Shown here: piece after piece, positions 17,201 to 23,365 of the stretch | Layout of the letters: every line of letters starts with the position of its first letter | How positions within the stretch are numbered: position 1 is the first letter of the stretch | Position numbers and translations under genes: made by a program | Origin: JBGTIS01 sp041745535 | GTDB taxonomy: Bacteria > Bacteroidota > Bacteroidia > Cytophagales > Cyclobacteriaceae | Assembly: GCA_041745535.1 (NCBI GenBank) | Contig: JBGTIS010000135.1 | Coordinates: 1-30,022, forward strand | Direction of reading: 5' to 3' | Length of the DNA: 30,022 nucleotides | Notes under the pieces: generated by a model | The model's database searches: none | What the model was told of the DNA's origin: nothing | Seen by the model: the letters and a program-made list of their open reading frames with translations, nothing else

Positions 17201-17750
17201 GGATGGTAATATCATCGGCGATTTTATCGTGCACATAGGTTTCGTCCCAGGTAGAGAACTCTTTTACACCCTCCATCACCGGGTGAGCCGCATCCGTTAT
17301 TTTGGCTACAAAAGTGGCGGTGTCGTGGCGGAGAAACTGACCGCCTACCATGTCTACATATTCGGGAGAATCGCGGAAACAAAAGCTGGCGGCATGCAAC
17401 GGAATAAAACCATTACCCGCTTCTACAAAATCCAGCAATGCTTTTTCCTGACCAGGGGTAATTTCGTCGTGATTGGCATAAATTACCAGGCCGTCATATT
17501 TACTGAGATTCTCTTCATTCAAATCATTTGGATCGGCGGTATAGGTAAATTCTATGCCTTGTTTGGAAAGCGCCGCAGCCAGAATGGGCATATACGCGGC
17601 AGCATTATGGTGTTCGCTGTTGTGACCAAGAAAAAGAATTTCTATTTTTCGTGGGCCATCCATTTTCATACTTTTCTTGTTGGTATGGCAGCCCGCGATC
17701 AAAAATAAGGTTAAGACGAGGGAGGTAGTTACATAAACTTTCCTATACAT
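14211..17750 (-). CDS. Multidomain lipoprotein: ThuA, dehydrogenase propeller, HEAT, jelly roll, azurin
   Basis: A 1179-residue envelope protein with a lipoprotein signal (LIAGC, Cys21). Domains in order: a ThuA-like glutamine-amidotransferase fold at ~35-240 (FLGHNSEHH, IPLHAASFCF, YTAYGHDERTW); a seven-bladed-propeller domain of the planctomycete-type membrane-bound dehydrogenase group (TIGR02604-like) at ~290-665, with DTDGDGKAD and DTDGDDKAD loops; HEAT-type helical repeats at ~675-875; a galactose-binding-like jelly roll at ~885-1000; and an azurin-like cupredoxin at ~1050-1175. The copper ligands are His1089 (MQHN), Cys1157, His1162 and Met1166 in CTFPGHWRLM, with exact azurin spacing. 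No CxxCH haem motif is present, although many relatives carry cytochrome c. The likely role is oxidation of a sugar at the cell surface with electrons passing to copper; the substrate is unknown. Confidence 0.9.
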   Translation of the reverse strand: MYRKVYVTTSLVLTLFLIAGCHTNKKSMKMDGPRKIEILFLGHNSEHHNAAAYMPILAAALSKQGIEFTYTADPNDLNEENLSKYDGLVIYANHDEITPGQEKALLDFVEAGNGFIPLHAASFCFRDSPEYVDMVGGQFLRHDTATFVAKITDAAHPVMEGVKEFSTWDETYVHDKIADDITILMERVEGDHHEPWTWVKNYGKGRVFYTAYGHDERTWNNPGFQKLVENGIVWAVGDPVRSQWQEFMAAMPKPAYSDKPNIPNYEKRDPKPKYQEPLSPEESKKLIQVPAEFDLELFASEPNVINPIAMDWDERGRLWVIETVDYPNTVRKEDGVGDDRIKICEDTDGDGKADKFTVFAENLNIPTSMVFANGGVIVSQAPEFLFLKDTDGDDKADIRNEIVHGWGVYDTHAGPSNLKYGLDNHIWGTVGYSGFEGTIAGKDMKFSQGVYRFTPDVSDFEYITQTSNNTWGLGFTETFDVFASTANNTHSVYVGIPNYYFDGVDGIPATGSMKIDGHYAMHPTTFNVRQVDVFGGFTAAAGHNFYTARAYPEKYWNSMALVCEPTGHLLHMAMIEKDGAGFKEKDGWNLLSSADEWVSPVEAKVGPDGAVWVLDWYNFIVQHNPTPREDFGGYNAENGEGNAYVNPLRDQTHGRIWRVVYKEAEPYEPIQLSMDDPEGLVAALKNDNMFWRTTAQRLLVERGNDDVLESLNDLVNSKTKDELGMNTAAIHALWTIKGLGAFDGDNNEAYQVAVAALNHPAAGVRKAAIQVLPRTAWANQALMQSDVIHDADPHTRLTALLALSEMKTSAKMGELLYNLGSDEAIQNDNWLSKALYCAAAHHREGYMNAYLSDHPNYEIERAKLAAMVTWEKTGFADADWKTISLPNFFERVGLNIDGQLQFRNVVNVPGNMAGKEAKISLGRIDESDETWVNGQKVGGIKDDPSKDRVYTIPAGVLQVGENTIAIQVEDNRGWGGFGGKPEEMFIQVNGSKIPLAGDWKYKINKTYDDASQSLFTAEASIGDAFMDQYFGKAVETPVPVAQAEPTGEKPMVITIKTVPNQMKYDLTEIVVEAGKTVRILFENPDFMQHNLLILQQGTLQEVGAAADKLAADPKGAEKNYVPEIPQVLHATTLVNPGETFTLTFQAPDEAGDYPFICTFPGHWRLMQGVMKVTGSGTAI

Positions 17751-17890
17751 AATTTTAGTTATTAGGGTTAGTTAATTTTCGCAATCAAACCTGTGGTTCT
17801 CCTGATTAAAAATTCCAGGAACATGGTTGCGGCAAAGTCTTGCTGCTGAATGCAGGAACTAAGGTAAACAATTTTTGCAGTTATCGCTTT

Positions 17891-17921
17891 CAGTATATTA
17901 TCAAAAACTAACTGTATATTA
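17891..17921 (+). promoter_or_regulatory. Direct repeat with 21-bp spacing, candidate AraC-type operator
   Basis: CAGTATATTA at 17891-17900 and CTGTATATTA at 17912-17921 match at 9 of 10 positions and are exactly 21 bases apart, two helical turns. AraC-family proteins typically bind such same-orientation repeats on one DNA face. The site lies in the 218-base spacer between the giant lipoprotein gene and the araC-like gene, 48 bases before the latter's ATG. Confidence 0.55.
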
Positions 17922-17968
17922 CCTTAAATTTCAATAAATAAAAAAATTAGAGATAATTTACCGCTGAA

Positions 17969-18847
17969 ATGAGAAAAGCTATCAAAAAATCGCCCATACC
18001 GACTTCCCATGCTTTTGTGGTAAAAACCCTGCACGACCAGCATTTTGATCCTAACTGGCACTTCCACCCAGAGTATCAGTTGTTTTTTGTATTGAAAGGT
18101 GCCGGTACCCGATTTGTTGGCGATCATATCCAACCCTTCCGGGAAGGCAACCTGGTATTTACCGGGCCCAATCTGCCCCATTTGTGGCGGAACGATGACA
18201 TCTATTTTCAGGGACACAGCCATCTGGAAACGGAGGGGATTGTAATATATTTCCATGATAACTTTTTGTCAGACTTCTTTCTTGACAAAGAAGAAATGAC
18301 CAGTATCAAACAATTATTTATACAGGCAAAGCGTGGATTGGACATTTATGGCGCTACCAACCGTAAAATTTCTAAAATGATGAAGGAATTAACGCGCCTC
18401 CATGCTTTTGAAGGCGTGATACAGTTGCTCCAAATTTTACATTTGCTGTCTGTTTCCAAAGAATTTCATTTAATTGCCAGCCCGGGTTATAACAATTCAT
18501 TCAAAGAATCGGAAACGGAAAGAATTTCGGAAGTACATGCGTATGTAATGAAAAATTTCCGGAATAAAATTAGTCTGGAAGCCGTAGCTTCTATCGCCAA
18601 TATGACACCCACTTCGTTCAGCCGCTTTTTTAAAAGCCGGGCCAATAAAACTTTTTTTAGTTTCCTGAGTGAAATCAGAATTGGCTATGCCTGCAAGCAA
18701 TTGATAGACGAAAATAAAAATGTAGCCGAAGCCTGTTATGACAGTGGCTTTGCTACCATTTCCAATTTCAATAAACAATTCAAGGAAATTACCGGCAAAT
18801 CGCCCCTGGAATATAAAAAGGAATATAGAATGATTATGTATGGGTAG
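17969..18847 (+). CDS. AraC-family transcriptional regulator with cupin sensor domain
   Basis: A 292-residue regulator. An N-terminal cupin-like sugar-sensing domain occupies ~15-165, with WHFHPEYQLFFVLKG (His31, His33, Glu35), FREGNLVFTGPNLPHLW and a linker region. The C-terminal AraC DNA-binding domain is at ~184-286: two helix-turn-helix units with ISLEAVASIANMTPTSFSRFFK and NVAEACYDSGFATISNFNKQFKEITGKSP, the latter matching the AraC signature closely. It is divergent from the sugar-oxidation operon, with a shared 218-base promoter region holding a tandem repeat, so it most likely controls that operon. The ligand is unknown, but a sugar is the expected class for this branch. Confidence 0.93.
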   Translation: MRKAIKKSPIPTSHAFVVKTLHDQHFDPNWHFHPEYQLFFVLKGAGTRFVGDHIQPFREGNLVFTGPNLPHLWRNDDIYFQGHSHLETEGIVIYFHDNFLSDFFLDKEEMTSIKQLFIQAKRGLDIYGATNRKISKMMKELTRLHAFEGVIQLLQILHLLSVSKEFHLIASPGYNNSFKESETERISEVHAYVMKNFRNKISLEAVASIANMTPTSFSRFFKSRANKTFFSFLSEIRIGYACKQLIDENKNVAEACYDSGFATISNFNKQFKEITGKSPLEYKKEYRMIMYG

Positions 18848-18858
18848 GTTTATAATTC

Positions 18859-19050
18859 ATGAACAAAAAAACCAGCCTATCTTGAGGATAATTTCTTTAA
18901 AAAATTTAATTTACCTCAATCAGGGGCAAAGCGGACATGAACTACTGATGATTTAATTAGTAAACTTGAAAAATTAGCTAAATTAAAGGAAAAGGCTTCC
19001 TAACGGAAGAAGAATTTATACAACATAAAAAGAAAATATTAGAGCGATAA
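18859..19050 (+). pseudogene. Frameshifted SHOCT-domain protein remnant
   Basis: Two frames together read as one small protein. From about 18881 one frame gives LEDNFFKKFNLPQSGAKRT, an in-frame TGA at 18938, then TTDDLISKLEKLAKLKEK. From about 18991 the next frame continues GFLTEEEFIQHKKKILER to a TAA at 19050. The combined KLAKLKEKGFLTEEEFIQHKKKIL is a textbook SHOCT (short C-terminal) motif, usually at the C-terminus of membrane or signalling proteins. Losing one base in the A-run near 18991-18994 would produce the shift. The N-terminal part is not recognisable; an ATG at 18859 with MNKK could be the old start but is also out of frame. Confidence 0.6.
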
Positions 19051-19887
19051 AAACCCAATAGCTTCTGCTTCATGATGGCTATTTATAAAGCCTTTAGTTT
19101 AGGCCGGACTTTTTAAGCGTTTTTCTATAATTAGCCAGCGGCCATGGAATAATAGACATGAGCGGGACACCTTATCCTGTCGCGTATCTTTTTCAATCGG
19201 ATCGCCGAAGCGAATGAAGCCTAACACGGCTGGTTGTTAAAATTCATTCCTAAATTTTCAATATTCAATGCTCAATTCCATAAACATGGTTTAGTGGATT
19301 GTTGAGCATTGAACTTAGTACGACTTAATAAGATTCAACAACATTGAGTATTAAATATGGCGTTATGATTTCTATTACACAACCAATATCAGCGGTAACA
19401 GCATCTTTCTACAGGAAAATATACAATAAAACAGCTATTCCAGAAAACTTATGACACATGATAAGGCGGAACGCTCACGCCAAATGATTTTTCTGTGAAT
19501 TGTGGGCATGGTTAGTAATGGCATACCACCCGCAAGATTCCGAGGCTTTTTTGGAGAATGGGTGATCATCCTAATGCAATGTATTTACGTTAAATTACAT
19601 AATAAAAAAACCGGAATACAGTTTCGTTTGTTAATGAATTTGTGATCAGAAACTTATGACCAGCGCGCCATCAGCCCATACTTTTGTCCTTACCTGGTTT
19701 TTCCAACAACCGGCATTGACCATTCCCGGACTCCTCAAGTACAGGCAGCTTCCCCGTTTGCGAGTAGCTGCTACTGAGGCACGTGCCGGTAATTTTATAA
19801 TCATTATCTGGGCTGAACCGGAGAGAATTTTATGAAAACAAACAAACTCCCTAGGTTCTCTGCACAAGCATGATAAAATTTGGACCC
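19051..19887. other. Gene-poor stretch without a supportable gene
   Basis: About 840 bases with no credible full gene. Contents: a 12-bp inverted repeat (19264-19313), several short frames such as 19508-19645 (45 codons) and 19656-19835 (59 codons, MTSAPSAHTFVLTWFFQQ...), and a 73-codon minus-strand frame overlapping the latter. None shows a recognisable domain or start context. With the SHOCT remnant on its left, this looks like decayed sequence, part of which must serve as the leader and promoter of the AsmA-like gene. Confidence 0.5.
19264..19313. repeat. 12-bp perfect inverted repeat
   Basis: TTCAATGCTCAA (19264-19275) and TTGAGCATTGAA (19302-19313) are exact reverse complements with a 26-base spacer. 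Neither arm is followed by a T-run. It lies in the gene-poor stretch, so it may be the remnant of a small mobile or repeat unit or a protein-binding pair. Confidence 0.5.
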
Positions 19888-22329
19888 ATGAGAAAATTTT
19901 TTAAATGGTTAGGGTATTCACTGCTTGTTTTTATGTCCTTTGTGATATTGGTGCTGGCACTGGCCTATTATAACCGCGACCTGATATTTGAGAAAACAAG
20001 CCAGGCATTGAACAAAAGTTTCAATGGAAAACTGATGATAGAGAAATATAATTTCTCTATCATCCGTCAGTTCCCTAAAATTACGATATCGCTGGAAAAC
20101 GTTCAACTACAGGACTCCCTTACGGCCACCGATATTTTTTCGGCCCGGAAAGTTGATTTACATTTTGGGTTTTATCCATTGCTGCAACGCAAGGTAGAAA
20201 TCAGTTCACTTACCATAGACCAGGCCCAGGTGTATTTGTATCGTTCCCCGGAAGGATTACGCAATTTTGATAATTATAAAAATATTACAGATACCACTGC
20301 CCGGGAAGAAGGTTCCACCTTTGACCTGGATCTGCATGAATTTGATTTGCGGGAGGTGAAATTAATTTACGCGGATTCGCTCATAAATAAATCGTATCGG
20401 TTTGAGTTCGTGAAAACCCATCATACCCTGCATGCCGATTCGGCTTTTTATAATATGCGGATTACGGGCGATATGCACTTTGATGAGATTATTTTTAATC
20501 CTAAAGCAGGTGGGTTTGTGGTAAACCAGGATGCCAAAGTAGATTTGCGACTATTGGCATATCCCGATGCCAAACAAATTACCGTATTACCTTCTTCCCT
20601 GATATTTAATAAGCAGAAAATCCAGATAGAGGGAGAATTTGGTTGGGAAAAGAATGGAAACTACGCACTCAATTTCTTGACAGAACAAATATACCTGAAA
20701 GATGGAAAAGCTTTGGTAAACAGTAAACTGAATACCATTTTTAATAAATATTCCATTAATAAACCACTGGATGTAAGCGTAGCGTTAAAAGGAAAAACCA
20801 CGCCGGGTTACCAGCCCGATATCGTTGTTCAGTTTGGTACGGAAAGGGCCAAATTCGGATATGGTAAAATTGTGCTGAACGACCTTAGTTTTTCAGGCAC
20901 CTTTACGCAACCTGCCGATACTTCCCGTGCCGCCAGTTTCGCGCGGTCGCAAATCGACATCGCTTCTTTTGTAGGCGAAATAGAAGATATTCCTTTCCGT
21001 GGGAATGTTATTTTTACCCATCTGAATAATCCGGAAATGAACCTGACCATGGCCTCTGAGATTAACTACAAACGGTTAATAAACATGATTGACACCACCC
21101 GGTTTGTACCCAAAAGCGGCACCTTTTCCACTTCCATTCATTACGAAGGTAAGCTGGACGAATACCTGGACAGTACCCGTACCCGGTACGAAGGCAAATT
21201 ACAGGGTAAAATTACCGCGTCTAACGGTGCCCTGTTTTACAAACCCAAAAAGTTCAACTTCGACAAAGTTAACGCGATGTTCGAATTCAATGAAAAGCAA
21301 TTTACCATCAAACACCTAGCCTTCCACCTCAACGACAGTCCGGTGCGAATACAGGGCACGGTCAAAAATTTTATTCCTTTTTTCATTAAACCCAGCGACA
21401 AAGGCTATGTGAACCTGGATGTTACCTCTCCGCGTCTGGATCTTACTACTCTGTTTGCTGAAAGAAATAAGCAAAATCTGTCGAAAAAACAGACTGATCA
21501 GCAGCGGAAAAAGATGACGGATATGATTGACCTGGTTTACCAGAAACTGGAGTTTGATGTAGGTGTGAAAGCCAAAGAACTGGCTTTTCGCGAGTTTAAA
21601 GCAAAAAATATCAGCGGCACTGTAAAACTATCGCAGGATAAAATTGAATCGAAAGAGATTCGGATGGACGTAGCCGATGGCACTACCAGCCTGGGCTTTT
21701 CTCTTTCTGAACTGGAAAAAAGTCAAAGCCCGCTGGTGCTTACCTCGGAGGTTACCGATGCCAATATCAAACAGTTTTTTCTGTATTTTGATAACTTCAA
21801 CCAGAATACACTGCTGGCTGATAATCTGGAAGGGACCATATCGGCAAAGGTAAAATTTGAAGCACTGGTTGATGAAGACTATTCGGTGGTTGCCCCTTCT
21901 ATGAAAGGAAGTATCGATTCTAAAATAAAAAACGGGGCATTGAAAAATTTTGAACCTTTAGAAGATGTCAGTATTTTCCTGTTCCGGAAAAGAGATTTTA
22001 CCGATATTCAGTTTGCTGAAATCAACAGCAGCTTTACCATCGATGGCACGGCCCTGGACATCAGCCGAATGGAAATACAGTCCAGCGTGTTAACCCTATT
22101 TGTAAAAGGCAGGTATTCGTTTACCGATACCACCAACCTGAGTGTACAACTGCCATTGAGCAACCTGAAAAAGCGCGACAAAAATTATGAGCCCAAAAAT
22201 ATCGGTACCGAAGCGGATGCGGGAATGAGTGTTTTCCTGCATGTGTACCGCTATGATGATATCGACAGTAAGATTAATATTGATTATGACCTTTTTAGGA
22301 AATGGGCAAAAAAAATAGAAGGACAGTAA
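19888..22329 (+). CDS. AsmA-family envelope protein
   Basis: A protein of 813 residues from ATG 19888; an in-frame ATG at 19870 would add six. I prefer 19888 because it begins with a signal anchor, MRKFFKWLGYSLLVFMSFVILVLALAYY. An AsmA N-terminal domain follows (LNKSFNGKLMIEKYNFSIIRQFPKITISLENVQL), with FYPLLQRKVEISSLTID, typical of the group. A long beta-rich body and AsmA-like C-terminal region come next (ISRMEIQSSVLTLFVKGRYSF). AsmA proteins span the periplasm from the inner membrane and are distant relatives of TamB, with roles in lipid transport or outer-membrane homeostasis. It stands alone upstream, after a gene-poor kilobase; the PhyH-type gene follows by 36 bases. Confidence 0.88.
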   Translation: MRKFFKWLGYSLLVFMSFVILVLALAYYNRDLIFEKTSQALNKSFNGKLMIEKYNFSIIRQFPKITISLENVQLQDSLTATDIFSARKVDLHFGFYPLLQRKVEISSLTIDQAQVYLYRSPEGLRNFDNYKNITDTTAREEGSTFDLDLHEFDLREVKLIYADSLINKSYRFEFVKTHHTLHADSAFYNMRITGDMHFDEIIFNPKAGGFVVNQDAKVDLRLLAYPDAKQITVLPSSLIFNKQKIQIEGEFGWEKNGNYALNFLTEQIYLKDGKALVNSKLNTIFNKYSINKPLDVSVALKGKTTPGYQPDIVVQFGTERAKFGYGKIVLNDLSFSGTFTQPADTSRAASFARSQIDIASFVGEIEDIPFRGNVIFTHLNNPEMNLTMASEINYKRLINMIDTTRFVPKSGTFSTSIHYEGKLDEYLDSTRTRYEGKLQGKITASNGALFYKPKKFNFDKVNAMFEFNEKQFTIKHLAFHLNDSPVRIQGTVKNFIPFFIKPSDKGYVNLDVTSPRLDLTTLFAERNKQNLSKKQTDQQRKKMTDMIDLVYQKLEFDVGVKAKELAFREFKAKNISGTVKLSQDKIESKEIRMDVADGTTSLGFSLSELEKSQSPLVLTSEVTDANIKQFFLYFDNFNQNTLLADNLEGTISAKVKFEALVDEDYSVVAPSMKGSIDSKIKNGALKNFEPLEDVSIFLFRKRDFTDIQFAEINSSFTIDGTALDISRMEIQSSVLTLFVKGRYSFTDTTNLSVQLPLSNLKKRDKNYEPKNIGTEADAGMSVFLHVYRYDDIDSKINIDYDLFRKWAKKIEGQ

Positions 22330-22365
22330 CAGGGCGCATCTATCTTTAAATTTAACCAGAAGATT

Positions 22366-23160
22366 ATGCATATGTTAAACAACGACCAAATTTTGAAGTT
22401 CATCACACTGGGATTTGTCCGAATCGATAGTGCCTTTTCTAACAATCTGGCTTCGGCAGGCCGGAGAACCCTGTGGCAGGATACCGGTTGCCAGCCCGAT
22501 GACCCTGCCACCTGGAAGCAGCCGGTGATCAGACTGGGCGAATACGCGCAAACTCCTTTTCGGGAAGCGGCCAACACGCCGGTTTTGCATGCCGCGTTCA
22601 ACAGCCTGGTGGGTACAGGGCACTGGCAGCCCCGATACAGCCTGGGTACTTTTCCCATTCGTTTCCCCAGCCAGGAAGATCCTGGTGACACCGGATGGCA
22701 TGTGGATGCCGGTTTTCCGGGTAATGATCCCTCCGATTTCTTTTCGTGGCGGGTGAACATCTATTCCAAAGGCAGGGCCTTATTAATGCTGTTTCTTTTT
22801 TCTGATGTGGGCGAGCAAGATGCGCCTACCCGCATCCGCATCGGTTCCCATCTGGATGTCGCCCGGTTACTGGCTCCGGCCGGAGAAGCCGGATTGGATT
22901 TCATGGAACTGGCCCGAAAGTTAGACACTACCAAAAATTGTGAAGAAACACTTGCTACCGGTGCGGCAGGAACGGTATACCTGTGCCATCCTTTTCTGGT
23001 ACATGCCGCGCAACCGCATCATGGGCTTCAGCCCCGGTTTATGGCACAACCACCCCTGTTGCCTTCGCGAAATTTTCTCCTGCATCGGAAAGATGGAAAA
23101 TATTGTCCGGTGGAAATGGCCATTCGGTTGGCAATGGGCATCGAAACAGCTATTCCTTAG
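22366..23160 (+). CDS. Phytanoyl-CoA dioxygenase (PhyH)-like Fe/2-oxoglutarate enzyme
   Basis: A 264-residue protein of the PhyH branch of Fe(II)/2-oxoglutarate dioxygenases. The iron-binding facial triad is visible: His112 and Asp114 in WHVDAGF, and His213 in PFLVHAA. Arg224 in LQPRFM is placed to bind 2-oxoglutarate. The family segment TRIRIGSHLDVARLL lies between them. Substrate unknown; family members hydroxylate diverse small molecules. ATG 22372 is an alternative start two codons in. Base composition is clearly more GC-rich than its neighbours, which may reflect a different history. It follows the AsmA gene by 36 bases, but a functional link is not obvious. Confidence 0.88.
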   Translation: MHMLNNDQILKFITLGFVRIDSAFSNNLASAGRRTLWQDTGCQPDDPATWKQPVIRLGEYAQTPFREAANTPVLHAAFNSLVGTGHWQPRYSLGTFPIRFPSQEDPGDTGWHVDAGFPGNDPSDFFSWRVNIYSKGRALLMLFLFSDVGEQDAPTRIRIGSHLDVARLLAPAGEAGLDFMELARKLDTTKNCEETLATGAAGTVYLCHPFLVHAAQPHHGLQPRFMAQPPLLPSRNFLLHRKDGKYCPVEMAIRLAMGIETAIP

Positions 23161-23161
23161 C

Positions 23162-23287
23162 GTAGGAACGCATCAAATCTTTTCTGCTTTTCAAAACAGT
23201 CAGTGCGAACATTTTTCTTTTGAGGGCACATACCCTTCTGAAGCTAATGAAGATTACCGGTCGTTGTATGTGGAAGCAGTGAAATAG
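23162..23287 (+). pseudogene. Possible C-terminal remnant of a lost gene
   Basis: Directly after the dioxygenase stop, in a different frame, 41 codons read cleanly to a TAG: the end is FEGTYPSEANEDYRSLYVEAVK. This looks like the end of a real protein, but no start or domain is visible and the upstream part of the frame is only a shadow of the dioxygenase gene. I do not recognise a family. It may be chance. Confidence 0.25.
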
Positions 23288-23336
23288 AATTTTATAAAAA
23301 TTTCTATTGAATTTTTGTTACTTCTTGATAAACGAG

Positions 23337-23358
23337 CAGTTATCCCCTGAAATAACTG
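23337..23358 (+). promoter_or_regulatory. Hairpin just before the FtsX-type gene start
   Basis: CAGTTAT (23337-23343) and ATAACTG (23352-23358) form a perfect 7-bp stem with an 8-base loop, ending 7 bases before the ATG at 23366. In mRNA it would fold over the ribosome entry region. It could equally be an operator half-site pair. Confidence 0.4.
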
Positions 23359-23365
23359 TCTTCCC

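Noticed and set aside
17022..17708. 228-codon plus-strand frame opposite the ThuA domain
   Set aside because: Long but antisense to a strongly conserved domain; its residues have no recognisable family pattern.
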